DNA from: Parafrankia irregularis
Lineage (GTDB): Bacteria; Actinomycetota; Actinomycetes; Frankiales; Frankiaceae
Assembly: GCF_001536285.1 (NCBI RefSeq)
Contig: NZ_FAOZ01000006.1
Span: forward strand, 62,001 to 126,000
Reading direction: 5' to 3'
DNA length: 64,000 nt
Shown: piece by piece, positions 43,483 through 52,165 of the stretch
Numbering within the stretch: the first letter of the stretch is position 1
Layout of the letters: every line of letters starts with the position of its first letter
Translations under genes and position numbers: made by a program
The notes under the pieces: model-generated
What the model was told of the DNA's origin: nothing
What the model saw: only the letters and a program-made list of their open reading frames with translations
Database searches by the model: none

Positions 43483-44325
43483 TCATAGCGCGGCCACGCC
43501 TGGGTCCGGTTCGGGTGGACGTGAGACGAACAGGCGGGCGTACAGCCAGCCATCGGCCTCCAGGCCAGCCGGGTCCACCCCGACCCCGGCGAGCGTCTCC
43601 AGCACCTGCGCCTGCTCCCGCGGGGAGACGAACCGGCGCTGCTCGAACAGCCGGCCCACCGCCTCCGTCTGGTACCCGTACCCGGCGAGAAGCTCGGCGA
43701 TCGGGTCGAACGGGAACATCCGCAGTGCGAAATGCGCCATCCACGGCAACGGGCGCCGGCCGCCGTCACGGACAGCCGCGACGATCCGGGCGAGCGTGCG
43801 ATCGGTGACATAGCCGAGGCAGCCGGTGGAGACGACCAGATCGACGTCGGCGAGCAGGGCACGCTCGGGCTCGGTCAGGTCCCGGGTCTCCAGGTCGGCG
43901 TGCACGGCGCCGTCGAGAAAGCCTGCCTCGTACGCGTAGGCGAGCGCCGGCTGGGACGTGTCGAGGCCGATCACCTCGACGTCGTGCAGCCCGCCGCGGT
44001 CGCGGGCCAGCGCCCGGTCGCGGGCGACCAGCTCCGCCCGGGACCGCCCGACGTCGGCTCCGTCGTACCGGTCGTACAGCTCGTCCATGGAGACGTCGAG
44101 CTTCAGCAGCGCCCCGTTGATCCCGTAGGAGCAGCCGATGTCGAGCACCCGCAGGGGCCGACCGGGGCGGGTCTCCCGGCACTCGTCGACGACCTTCGAG
44201 AAGTACGGCTTGGCAAGCTGCGGAATCTGATAATCCAGCACCCGCAGCGTACGGAAATAGGCTCGCGGATCGGGCTGCGTGTAGACGTGTTCGAGCGAGA
44301 CCTTTCCGGTCGCGTCGAATTCCAT
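43483..44325 (-). CDS. Class I SAM-dependent methyltransferase
   Basis: 280 residues from ATG 44325, with agaggagc 8 bases upstream. A head segment (about 10-50: VYTQPDPRAYFRTLRVLDYQ) precedes the Rossmann SAM fold: motif I VLDIGCSYGINGALL (about 58-72), VIGLDTSQPALAYAYEAGFL (motif II region) and DLVVSTGCLGYV (motif IV). The last part (RRFVSPREQAQVLETLAGVG, YARLFVSRPP) is lineage-specific. The substrate is not evident. Its neighbours are a 2OG oxygenase 116 bp upstream and a carnitine-type acyltransferase 169 bp downstream, all on one strand. A small-molecule N- or O-methylation in a shared pathway is the natural guess. Confidence 0.87.
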   Translation of the reverse strand: MEFDATGKVSLEHVYTQPDPRAYFRTLRVLDYQIPQLAKPYFSKVVDECRETRPGRPLRVLDIGCSYGINGALLKLDVSMDELYDRYDGADVGRSRAELVARDRALARDRGGLHDVEVIGLDTSQPALAYAYEAGFLDGAVHADLETRDLTEPERALLADVDLVVSTGCLGYVTDRTLARIVAAVRDGGRRPLPWMAHFALRMFPFDPIAELLAGYGYQTEAVGRLFEQRRFVSPREQAQVLETLAGVGVDPAGLEADGWLYARLFVSRPPEPDPGVAAL

Positions 44326-44441
44326 GGCTGGCGCTCCTCTCCTTCCACTCAGCGGATCCATCCGCTCGGCGAAAGCCGGATGATCAGCCGGGTACCTGGC
44401 CGAGATGCGAGGTGAATGCGCGGACCGACCGCGCGGAGAAC

Positions 44442-45341
44442 TCAGTCGAGCAGTCCGTCGACCCGCACGGCGCGGCGTGCCGCCGCCAGGTGCTCCGGCA
44501 GGACCCGGCCGAACAGCTGCCGCGTGCGCGACACGCTGCCCACCACACCGGGTCGCTCGCTGTAGGCGAAGATCGCGCTGTGCCGCTGGGTGGCGCCGCC
44601 GACCCGGCTCACCCGGTGCAGCGAGTAGCGCCCGAGGAAGAGCTGGAGATCGCCGGGCCGCAGGTCCAGCCGGTGGACGAAACGCTCCCCTTCGGTTCCG
44701 CCGGCGAGAACGGCGGACACGTCGTCGAAGTTCTCCGCCTCGGCGGATCGGATTCCCGGGCAGTACTCGAACACCCCACCGGCGTCCGCACCCTGGGTGA
44801 GCAGGCTGACGGTGAACTCGTTCGTGTCGAAATGCCAGGGGTGCTCCTGACCAGGCACGACGACGTTTACGCACAGTCCCGAAAGCGGGTCGGCGAGCTC
44901 GTGCACGGCCGGCAGCCCGAAGCAGGCCGCGACGAACGACCGGAACGCGGTGCTGACGTAGAGCCGGTGGATGACGTGCTCGGCGGGGATCCGGTCCCGG
45001 GCCACGAAGGCGTTGCCGCGCAGCATTCCGACCCGGCCGGGATGCCCCGGCGGCAGCTCCGCGTCGGCGTCGATGTTGTACACGTTGACGGTCTCAGCGT
45101 CGTAGTGCGCCGACGGGGCGAGCGTCACGCACTCGTCGCGCAGCCGCGCGTGCAGGCTGGGTCGGACGAAATCCGGAAGCACGCAGCACCCGGTATCCGC
45201 GAGCTGCCGGCGGACGTCCCCGACAAGCTCACCCGCGGCCCCGTCGGGCCACGAGCACACCGGATAGCGATCCGTGTCGATCACGTCCTCGATTGCCGAA
45301 GGCGAAGTCGCTTTCACGTTCACGGCCGCGGTACCGCCCAT
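44442..45341 (-). CDS. 2-oxoglutarate/Fe(II)-dependent oxygenase (ArpA/HalD-like)
   Basis: 299 residues from ATG 45341 with ggaagga upstream. The double-stranded beta-helix oxygenase motifs are present: HPWHFDTNEFTVSLL gives His170 and Asp172, and GRYSLHRVSRVGG gives the distal His242 with Arg nearby for 2-oxoglutarate. The surrounding pattern (GLCVNVVVPGQEHPWHFDTN, GDLQLFLGRYSLHRVS) is that of the family containing free-amino-acid hydroxylases and BesD/HalB-type lysine halogenases. Halogenases have Gly in place of the Asp; here Asp is kept, so hydroxylation is expected. It probably acts on a free or methylated amino acid. First gene of the three-gene set. Confidence 0.87.
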   Translation of the reverse strand: MGGTAAVNVKATSPSAIEDVIDTDRYPVCSWPDGAAGELVGDVRRQLADTGCCVLPDFVRPSLHARLRDECVTLAPSAHYDAETVNVYNIDADAELPPGHPGRVGMLRGNAFVARDRIPAEHVIHRLYVSTAFRSFVAACFGLPAVHELADPLSGLCVNVVVPGQEHPWHFDTNEFTVSLLTQGADAGGVFEYCPGIRSAEAENFDDVSAVLAGGTEGERFVHRLDLRPGDLQLFLGRYSLHRVSRVGGATQRHSAIFAYSERPGVVGSVSRTRQLFGRVLPEHLAAARRAVRVDGLLD

Positions 45342-45776
45342 TGGAAATCCTTCCGTCCGCCGGTCACCCTGGCACGGCGGCCTGGCCACCGGCGAATCCA
45401 GCGACGACCGGAAAGGCCGCCGTGAATTCGGGGAATGCGCACAGTGTTCCCCGCAAGCCGCACGAAACGGCGCGCGGTGTGACCTGCAACACGGCTACCA
45501 GCTGCGGATGCGCTCCGACGGGCCGTGCGTCCGGCATCGTCGCCAGCCGCTTTCCGTCCACGTAGCCGACGCTCTGACCTGCACGGACGCGCCACCGTGT
45601 CATTCTTGGCCGCGCCGGGGTGGCCACCATCGAAATTCCGTCGACTGATTCGGCCTCCACACGGCTGGCCATTCCGGCAGCTGAAGCTGCCCGCTTCTCA
45701 GACGACGGCTCGACCAATCGGGACGGCATCGGCCGGCAGACTGGCCAGAAGCTGGCTGGAGGGCCGGCCGGTTGGC

Positions 45777-45813
45777 GGCCGGCCGGGAGTCGGCCGGCCG
45801 GGAGTCGGCCGGA
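45777..45813. repeat. 15-bp tandem repeat upstream of the oxygenase gene
   Basis: ggccggccgggagtc occurs at 45777-45791 and 45792-45806, and a partial third copy ends at 45813. It lies about 440 bp upstream of the oxygenase start. Confidence 0.85.
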
Positions 45814-46030
45814 TGCCACCCTCCGGCGGGGGCGTGTCCAGCGCCGCAGCGCGAAGAACGTCCCGCGTCGGGCTGTCGCCGCTGGCTGGCCAGAGTTGAG
45901 GCTCGTGGTCGTTCTGGGTTCTGGAGCTCGTAGCAGGGATCCCGAGACGCAGCGGATCCGGACCACCAGCATGAGCTTGACGGAGCCGCACTGACGGATT
46001 ACGAACCGCACCCGTACGGCCGCCCATCGA

Positions 46031-46163
46031 GGATCCCGCGCCGCCACGCAGCACCGACAACTCACCACAAGAGGGGCGAAAGGGGCAGGGGTTCGCCTGG
46101 CGACTCGCAAGAAAGAAGGATTTCGGTCGTTGGAACGACCAAAATCGTTCACTCTTGCGACTC
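46031..46163. repeat. Dispersed palindromic element, copy 3 (outer block plus hairpin)
   Basis: Outer 35-bp block at 46031-46065, homologous to 36741-36775, then a long imperfect hairpin. Arms at 46102-46131 and 46134-46163 match at 25 of 30 positions. The tip ggtcgtt-gg-aacgacc is perfect. Hairpin core caagaa starts 77 bp from the block, exactly as in copy 2. It lies in the ctaB-oxygenase gap. Confidence 0.85.
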
Positions 46164-46292
46164 ACCAAACCGGCTAGCCGGCTACCGGGCCCTCGGAAGC
46201 CCAACCGCGTCGGTGGAGCGCGGACCTCACCACGGCGGCCCGCCGTCGCACGGCCTGCCGGCCGGGCGCCCAGCAGACGACGATCGGCAGGC

Positions 46293-46343
46293 CGTGGTCC
46301 ACCAGACCACGACCGGCAGGCCGTGGCCCAGCAGGCCACGGCC
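46293..46343 (-). terminator. Twin hairpins immediately past ctaB
   Basis: Two related hairpins: cgtggtc-cacca-gaccacg (46293-46311) and ggccgtggcc-cagca-ggccacggcc (46319-46343). Both have perfect stems (7 and 10 bp) and 5-base loops. They are a tandem duplication of one unit. They start 33 bp past the ctaB stop. Confidence 0.6.
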
Positions 46344-46375
46344 GTCCCGGCCCAGTGCCGTTCGGCCCAGTGCCG

Positions 46376-47476
46376 TCAGACCAGCGCTGCCGCGGCCAGG
46401 GCGGCGAAGAGCAGCGTGAGGTACGAGATCGACATGTGGAACAGGCGCATCGGCCGGATGTCCTCACCGCGGTGGGCGCGGGCCACCATCCGGTGTGCCT
46501 CCGCGACGAACCAGGCCCCGAGCAACGCGGCCGGCACCGTGTACACCAGCCCGATGTCGGCGACCGGGCCGACGGCGAGCGAGACCCCGACCATCACGTA
46601 CGAGTAGAGCAGGATGCGGCGGGTGACGACCTCCGTCGTGGCCACCACCGGGAGCATCGGCACCCCGGCCGCGGCGTAGTCGTCCTTGTAGCGGATGGCC
46701 AACGCCCAGAAGTGCGGCGGTGTCCAGAAGAAGATGACCGCGAAGAGCAGCACCGCGGCCCAGCCGACGGTTCCGGTCACCGCGGACCACCCGATCAGTA
46801 CCGGGAAGCACCCGGCCGCGCCGCCGATCACGATGTTCGACGGCGAGCGCCGCTTGAGGCCCAGCGTGTAGACGAAGACGTAGAACGCGATCGCGCCCAC
46901 GGACAGTGCGGCGGAGATCCAGTTGACGAGCAGGCCGAACATCAGCGTGGAGACGATGCCCAGCACGATGCCGAACCTGAGCGCCTGTGCCGGCTCGACC
47001 GTCTCGCGGACCAGCGGACGACGCTTGGTGCGGCCCATGAGCTGGTCGATGTCACGGTCGACGTAGCAGTTGATGGTGTTGGCACTGCCCGCCGACAGGG
47101 TGCCGGCGACGAGCGTCACCACGATCAGCCACCAGGACGGCATGCCGCGCTCGGCGAGGAGCATGACCGGAACGGTGGAGACCAGGAGAAGCTCGACGAC
47201 CCGCAGCTTCATCAGCGCGATGTACGAGCGGGTTCGGCCGGCGGCCCGGGCCCAACGGCTTCGGGGGCCGGCGAGATCAAGATCGGAGGGCCCCGCCGGG
47301 ACGGGTGACACCGCGCCGACAGCGCCCATGGCGCCGGCGGCGGGCAGACCCGCCACAGCGGGCGTCGGGACGACGGCAGCGGTCACAGCGGCGGCGCTCG
47401 TCGGCTGGACCGCGCCCGGCACGGAGCCGCGCAGCGCGGATCCCGCCGTGGCCGAACGGCCACCGCTCGACGTCAC
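46376..47476 (-). CDS. ctaB: Protoheme IX farnesyltransferase (haem O synthase)
   Basis: 366 residues from GTG 47476. The first about 75 residues are an Ala/Pro/Val-rich extension. The UbiA-type prenyltransferase follows with about eight spans: [20 protein letters not shown], the Asp-rich diphosphate motif [59 protein letters not shown] and [20 protein letters not shown]. It farnesylates haem b to haem O for cytochrome oxidase in the cytoplasmic membrane. In other Actinobacteria ctaB is divergent from tkt-tal-zwf. Here it faces tal directly across 781 bp. Two hairpins follow the stop. Confidence 0.94.
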   Translation of the reverse strand: MTSSGGRSATAGSALRGSVPGAVQPTSAAAVTAAVVPTPAVAGLPAAGAMGAVGAVSPVPAGPSDLDLAGPRSRWARAAGRTRSYIALMKLRVVELLLVSTVPVMLLAERGMPSWWLIVVTLVAGTLSAGSANTINCYVDRDIDQLMGRTKRRPLVRETVEPAQALRFGIVLGIVSTLMFGLLVNWISAALSVGAIAFYVFVYTLGLKRRSPSNIVIGGAAGCFPVLIGWSAVTGTVGWAAVLLFAVIFFWTPPHFWALAIRYKDDYAAAGVPMLPVVATTEVVTRRILLYSYVMVGVSLAVGPVADIGLVYTVPAALLGAWFVAEAHRMVARAHRGEDIRPMRLFHMSISYLTLLFAALAAAALV

Positions 47477-48257
47477 CGGGCGGCGGCGCAGGCCCTGCCG
47501 GTGGCGAACAACGGCCTCGGGAGACAGAACGACCTCGCGATCGGCGCGGTCATCCAGCGAACCGCGCGGGACGGTGCCCGGAGTAGGGCGTGGGGTGGGT
47601 TCTACGACGTGTCGGAGTCTAGCCGCCGCGAGGCGGGGAGTGCGCGTGGGCTGCGTCCCGACAGTGCTCCGAACCCGCCTGTGGGCGACGTCCGTCGGGG
47701 GCTGCGGGCTGGCGGTGCGTCCGGACTGTCAGACCCGCCACGCTGCGCGACGATATGCGCGTGACGTCGGTCGCCGGCCGGCCCGGGTAACGAGTCCAGT
47801 GTTCTTCGGCACGTTCCCTCCCTGCCGGCAGGGCACGGACACTGGGGTGAGGATCACGCGACAGGGTAGGGCGGAGGACAGGGACATCCGGCACGGTCGC
47901 CGTAAGCAGTAAGGAAGGCGGCACGAAGGCAGTGACGAGCTCGGCCAGGGGCACCGTACGTCCGTCGCCTCACAGTGTCCGCCCGTGTCACGGCGGCGGA
48001 AGGCCGTCCGCCGAGATGCGATCATTGTGGGGCAGGACTCCCGTCCCGCATGCACCCGACGACCCGGCACCTCGGCTCCGCCAGCATCTGGAGCTCCCGC
48101 AGCACCTTGAGCTCCTTCAGCACCTGGAGCTCCTTCAGCACCTCGGCATCCCCAGCAGTCTCGGCTCCCCCAGCACCCCGGCTACCCATCGCCTCGAACC
48201 ACCGCAACCACGGACCACTGCGGCGCGACGACACGGCCGCGCAGAGGAGGACGTCCG
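47477..48257. other. 781-bp ctaB-tal divergent gap without a gene
   Basis: The transketolase gene usually found here in Actinobacteria is absent, and no remnant of one was seen. The stretch holds an 18-bp tandem repeat just upstream of tal (48071-48177). Promoters for both genes must lie here, but no clear boxes were identified. Confidence 0.6.
48071..48177. repeat. 18-bp tandem repeat, six units, upstream of tal
   Basis: Units at 48071-48087 (17 bp), 48088-48105, 48106-48123, 48124-48141, 48142-48159 and 48160-48177. The central ones read cttgagctccttcagcac and ctggagctccttcagcac. The array ends 80 bp before the tal start. Because the period is 18, every open frame through it shows six-residue Leu/Glu or Leu/His repeats on both strands, which should not be mistaken for a protein. 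Confidence 0.9.
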
Positions 48258-49367
48258 ATGAGCAAGCCACTGTCCGACCTGTCGGCCGCGGGTGTCGCGG
48301 TCTGGCTGGACGACATCAGCCGGGAGCGGATCCGGACCGGCAACCTGGCCGAGCTCGCCCGCACCCGCAGCGTCGTCGGGGTGACCAGCAACCCGACGAT
48401 CTTCCAGAAGGCGATCGGTGGCGGCGAGACCTACGACGCGCAGCTGCGCGACCTGGCCGTCCGCGGGGTCGACGTGGGCGAGGCGGTCCGGGCGATCACC
48501 GCGCACGACATCCGGGCCGCCTGTGACATCCTGCGCCCCGCGTACGACGCGAGCGGCGGGGTGGACGGCCGGGTCTCCCTCGAGGTCGACCCGCGGCTCG
48601 CCCACGAGACCGAGCGCACCGTCGCCGAGGCACGTGCCCTGTGGTGGCTGGTCGACCGGCCCAACCTGTTCATCAAGATCCCGGCGACCCTGGCCGGCCT
48701 GCCGGCCATCACCGCGGCCCTGGCCGAGGGCATCAGCGTCAACGTCACGCTGATCTTCGCGCTGGAGCGGTACGAGGCGGTCATGGATGCGTTCATGACC
48801 GGTCTGGAGCAGGCCCTGGCCGCTGGTCGCGACATCTCGGACCTGGCCTCGGTGGCGTCCTTCTTCGTGAGCCGGGTCGACAGCGAGGTGGACCGTCGGC
48901 TGGGGAAGATCGGCACGCCCCAGGCGGACGCACTGCGGTCCAAGGCCGCGATCGCCAACGCCCGGCTCGCCTACGAGCTGCATCAGAAGGTGTTCGGCAC
49001 CGCCCGGTGGGAGCGGCTGGCCGCGGCCGGCGCGAAGCCGCAGCGGCCGCTGTGGGCGTCGACGTCGACGAAGGACCCGTCGTTGCCGGACACCCTCTAC
49101 GTGGCGGAACTGATCGCACCCGGCACGGTGAACACGATGCCGGAGGCGACACTGGAAGCGTTCGCCGATCACGGGGTCGTCCCCGGCGACACGATCACGC
49201 CGCACTACGAGGAGGCGCACTCAGTCATGTCCCAGCTGGCCGATCTGGGGGTGGACATGGCCGATGTCGTCGACGTGCTGGAGGTCGACGGCGTCCGCAA
49301 GTTCGAGGACTCCTGGAACCAGCTGCTCGACACGATCCGCGATCAGCTCGGGTCCGCCGCGTCCTGA
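48258..49367 (+). CDS. tal: Transaldolase
   Basis: 369 residues from ATG 48258 with agaggagg upstream. It transfers the dihydroxyacetone unit between sedoheptulose 7-phosphate and glyceraldehyde 3-phosphate in the non-oxidative pentose phosphate pathway. Landmarks of the actinobacterial type: [15 protein letters not shown] near the N-terminus, [16 protein letters not shown] with Schiff-base Lys140, [20 protein letters not shown], and [18 protein letters not shown] with [15 protein letters not shown]. It heads tal-zwf-opcA-pgl. Its usual partner transketolase is missing from the cluster. Confidence 0.96.
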   Translation: MSKPLSDLSAAGVAVWLDDISRERIRTGNLAELARTRSVVGVTSNPTIFQKAIGGGETYDAQLRDLAVRGVDVGEAVRAITAHDIRAACDILRPAYDASGGVDGRVSLEVDPRLAHETERTVAEARALWWLVDRPNLFIKIPATLAGLPAITAALAEGISVNVTLIFALERYEAVMDAFMTGLEQALAAGRDISDLASVASFFVSRVDSEVDRRLGKIGTPQADALRSKAAIANARLAYELHQKVFGTARWERLAAAGAKPQRPLWASTSTKDPSLPDTLYVAELIAPGTVNTMPEATLEAFADHGVVPGDTITPHYEEAHSVMSQLADLGVDMADVVDVLEVDGVRKFEDSWNQLLDTIRDQLGSAAS

Positions 49368-49506
49368 CGCCGCACTCCGACGCTCCGCCCCGGAAGCCGC
49401 CAACGGGCCGCCAGCCCAGGCGGATCCGGCGCGCGGGCGGCAGGATCGGTCAGGAGGGTCGGTCAGGCGGACCTCGCGAGCACCACGAACTGTGAAGGGG
49501 GAACGG

Positions 49507-51039
49507 GTGGCGTCCACCGCTAGTGGCAACCCACTGCGGGATCCACGGGATCGGAGGCTGCCACGGCTGCCGGACAACAGTGCTCTGGTGGTCTTCGGCG
49601 CGACCGGTGACCTGGCCCGCAAGAAACTCATCCCGGCCGTCTACGACCTCGCGAACCGGGGGCTCCTGCCCCCGGGATTCGTTCTGGTCGGTTTCGCCCG
49701 CCGGGACTGGAGCGACGAGGATTTCGCCGCGTTCGCCCGGGAGGCCGCGGAACGCGGCGCCCGAACGCCGTTCCGGGAGGACACCTGGGACAGGCTGGCG
49801 AGCTCGGTGCGTTTCCGGTCGGGTTCGTTCTCCGACGACGCCGCGTTCGACGGCCTCGTGAAGCTGCTCGCCGATCTGGAGTCCAGCCACGGCGTGCCCG
49901 GGAACGCGGCCTTCTACCTGTCCATTCCACCACCGGCGTTCCCGGTGGTCCTCAAGCAGATGCAGCGGACGGGCCTGGCCTCCAACGAGGCCGCGGGCGG
50001 CTGGCGCCGCGTGGTGATCGAGAAGCCGTTCGGCAACGATCTGGAGACCGCGCGCCAGCTCAACTCGCTCGTAGACGACGTCTTCACCCCGGACGACGTC
50101 TTCCGCATCGACCACTACCTCGGCAAGGAGACGGTTCAGAACCTGTTCGCGCTGCGTTTCGCGAACACGCTGTTCGAGCCGATCTGGAACTCGCACTTCG
50201 TCGACTCGGTGCAGATCACGATGGCCGAGGACGTCGGCATCGGCACCCGCGCCGGCTTCTACGACGAGACCGGCGCGGCCCGGGACGTCCTGCAGAACCA
50301 CCTCCTGCAGCTGCTCGCGCTCACCGCCATGGAGGAGCCGGTCAGCCTCGGCGCCGAGGCGATCCGGACCGAGAAGCTGAAGGCCCTGCGCGCCGTGTCG
50401 CTGCCCGAGGACTTCGCGACCTACGCCGTCCGCGGGCAGTACTCGCAGGGCTGGCTCGCCGGCGAGCGGGTACGCGGCTATCTGGAGGAGGCCGACATCC
50501 CCGCGACGTCGGCCACCGAGACCTTCGTCGCCGTCAGACTCGGCGTGCAGACCCGGCGCTGGGCCGGAGTGCCCTTCTACCTGCGGACGGGCAAGCGCCT
50601 GCCGCGCCGGGTCACCGAGATCGCGATCACCTTCACCAAGGCCCCGCACCTGCCCTTCGACGAGACCGACACGACCGAGCTGGGCAACAACCAGCTGGTG
50701 ATCCGGGTACAGCCCGACGAGGGTGTCACGCTGCGCTTCGGCTCCAAGGTGCCCGGTTCGTCGATGGAGGTCCGTGACGTCGCCATGGACTTCCTGTTCG
50801 GCGAGGCGTTCACCGAGGCGCTGCCCGAGGCCTACGAACGCCTGATCCTGGACGTCCTGCTCGGCGACGCGACGCTGTTCCCGAACAACGCCGAGGTCGA
50901 GGAGTCCTGGCGAATCATCGACCCGCTGGAGGACTTCTGGCAGAGCACCACCCCGCACGCCTACCGGGCGGGCACCTGGGGGCCGGCGGCCGCCGACGAG
51001 ATGCTCAGCCGTGACGGCCGACGGTGGCGCCGGCCATGA
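49507..51039 (+). CDS. zwf: Glucose-6-phosphate 1-dehydrogenase
   Basis: 510 residues from GTG 49507; aaggggga upstream supports the start. It oxidises glucose 6-phosphate to 6-phosphogluconolactone with NADP (or NAD). The Rossmann motif is ALVVFGATGDLARKKLIPAV, and the active-site motif RIDHYLGKETVQNLFALRFA holds the catalytic His and the conserved Lys. VIEKPFGNDLETARQL and YLRTGKRLPRRVTEI are also typical. The length is normal. It is 139 bp downstream of tal and 31 bp upstream of opcA, whose product is needed for its activity in Actinobacteria and Cyanobacteria. Entry enzyme of the oxidative pentose phosphate pathway. Confidence 0.97.
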   Translation: MASTASGNPLRDPRDRRLPRLPDNSALVVFGATGDLARKKLIPAVYDLANRGLLPPGFVLVGFARRDWSDEDFAAFAREAAERGARTPFREDTWDRLASSVRFRSGSFSDDAAFDGLVKLLADLESSHGVPGNAAFYLSIPPPAFPVVLKQMQRTGLASNEAAGGWRRVVIEKPFGNDLETARQLNSLVDDVFTPDDVFRIDHYLGKETVQNLFALRFANTLFEPIWNSHFVDSVQITMAEDVGIGTRAGFYDETGAARDVLQNHLLQLLALTAMEEPVSLGAEAIRTEKLKALRAVSLPEDFATYAVRGQYSQGWLAGERVRGYLEEADIPATSATETFVAVRLGVQTRRWAGVPFYLRTGKRLPRRVTEIAITFTKAPHLPFDETDTTELGNNQLVIRVQPDEGVTLRFGSKVPGSSMEVRDVAMDFLFGEAFTEALPEAYERLILDVLLGDATLFPNNAEVEESWRIIDPLEDFWQSTTPHAYRAGTWGPAAADEMLSRDGRRWRRP

Positions 51040-51070
51040 CCTGTGACCGTCACGTCGAGGGGACCCTGGC

Positions 51071-52165
51071 ATGACCACGCTGTGGGACACCACCGGATCA
51101 GCGGTGGTCAAGGCTCTTTCCGCCGAGCGGCGGGCCGCGGGCGCGCTCGCGTTCGGCCTGGCGCTGACACTCGTCGTGGTCGTTGACGAGCAGCATGTCA
51201 GCCAGGCCGAAAGCGCGGCGATGGCGGCGTCCGCGGCGCACCCCTGCCGGCTGCTGATCGTGGTACGCCGCCAGATCGACGCTCCGCATCCGCGTCTTGA
51301 TGCCGAGGTGTCGATCGGTGGGCGGCTGGGGCCCGGCGAGGCGGTCGTGATGCGGATGTCGGGCCGGCTGGCGCTGCACGCCGAGTCGGTCGTCCTGCCG
51401 CTGCTCGCGCCGGACGCACCGGTGGTCACCTGGTGGTACGACGCGCCGCCGGAGAAGATCGCCTACGACCCGCTCGGGGTCTTCGCCGACCGCCGGGTCA
51501 CCGGGACCTACGCGGCGCCCGATCCGCTCGCCGCACTGCTGCAGCGGGCCGAGGACTTCGTCCCCGGTGACACGGACCTCGCCTGGACCCGCATCTCTGG
51601 CTGGCGCACCCTGCTGGCCGCCGCCTTCGACCAGGTCACCGAACCCGCCGGCCCGGCGACAGTGGTGAGCGAGCCCGACAACCCCAGCGCACGCCTGTTC
51701 GCCGGATGGCTGCAGGCCAAGCTGCGGATCCCGGTCACGATCACGGACGCACCTGGCCGCAAGGGCATCCAGAGCGTGCAGGTCGCCGTCGGCGACGGTG
51801 AGGTCACCCTGGCCCGAACGGACAGCCGCTCGGCCGGCATCACCCGCACGGGCTACCCCACCCGGGTCCTCCCGCTGCCGGAACGAGGCCTCGGTGACCT
51901 GCTCGCCGAGGAACTGCGCCGCCTCGACGACGACTACGTCTACGCGGAGGCGCTCTCGGCCTGGAGCGGCGTTCCCCACCTGAACCGCCGGCCGCGGCAT
52001 CGCGACCACATCTGGCGCGACCCCGCGCTGGAGCAGCCCGCTGCCGCCATGGCCGCCATCACCGCCACGCCGGCTGCCGCACCCCCAGCCGCGCCCGCGT
52101 CCGCATCCCCGGCCACACCCGCGGCTCCGGCCCCGAACCCGACAACCCCGCCCGCGGCGTCGTGA
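51071..52165 (+). CDS. opcA: Glucose-6-phosphate dehydrogenase assembly protein OpcA
   Basis: 364 residues from ATG 51071. OpcA associates with Zwf and is required for active G6PDH. Features are MTTLWDTTGSAVVKALSAER at the start, CRLLIVVRRQ, and VLPLLAPDAPVVTWWYDAPP, then DLAWTRISGWRTLLAAAFDQ and LFAGWLQAKLRIPV. The C-terminal about 45 residues are an Ala/Pro/Thr/Ser-rich low-complexity tail. The stop overlaps the GTG start of pgl by 4 bp, so the two are translationally coupled. Homologues lack the tail or have a short one. Confidence 0.94.
   Translation: MTTLWDTTGSAVVKALSAERRAAGALAFGLALTLVVVVDEQHVSQAESAAMAASAAHPCRLLIVVRRQIDAPHPRLDAEVSIGGRLGPGEAVVMRMSGRLALHAESVVLPLLAPDAPVVTWWYDAPPEKIAYDPLGVFADRRVTGTYAAPDPLAALLQRAEDFVPGDTDLAWTRISGWRTLLAAAFDQVTEPAGPATVVSEPDNPSARLFAGWLQAKLRIPVTITDAPGRKGIQSVQVAVGDGEVTLARTDSRSAGITRTGYPTRVLPLPERGLGDLLAEELRRLDDDYVYAEALSAWSGVPHLNRRPRHRDHIWRDPALEQPAAAMAAITATPAAAPPAAPASASPATPAAPAPNPTTPPAAS

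Larger units (their letters stand above)
45342..46375. other. About 1-kb intergenic region with repeats and hairpins, no recognisable gene
   Basis: Between ctaB and the oxygenase gene, both on the minus strand. It contains a 15-bp repeat (45777-45813), dispersed palindromic element copy 3 (46031-46163) and two related hairpins after ctaB (46293-46343). Several long open frames cross it, but they run through repeats, lack ribosome sites and show no family similarity. Confidence 0.6.

Noticed and set aside
44442-45341. BesD-type halogenase
   Set aside because: The iron-binding Asp172 is retained; halogenases of this family have Gly at that place, so a hydroxylase is more likely.
45364-46152. 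A 262-codon minus-strand frame upstream of the oxygenase gene
   Set aside because: It runs through the 15-bp repeat and into the palindromic element, has no ribosome site, and is Arg/Pro/Ala-rich with no similarity.
48071-48177. CRISPR-like array
   Set aside because: Units are contiguous with no spacers and there are no cas genes.
48022-48270. A small frame with a regular Leu/Glu six-residue repeat near tal (possible coiled coil)
   Set aside because: The regularity is imposed by the 18-bp DNA repeat and appears on both strands; six-residue spacing is not a coiled-coil heptad.
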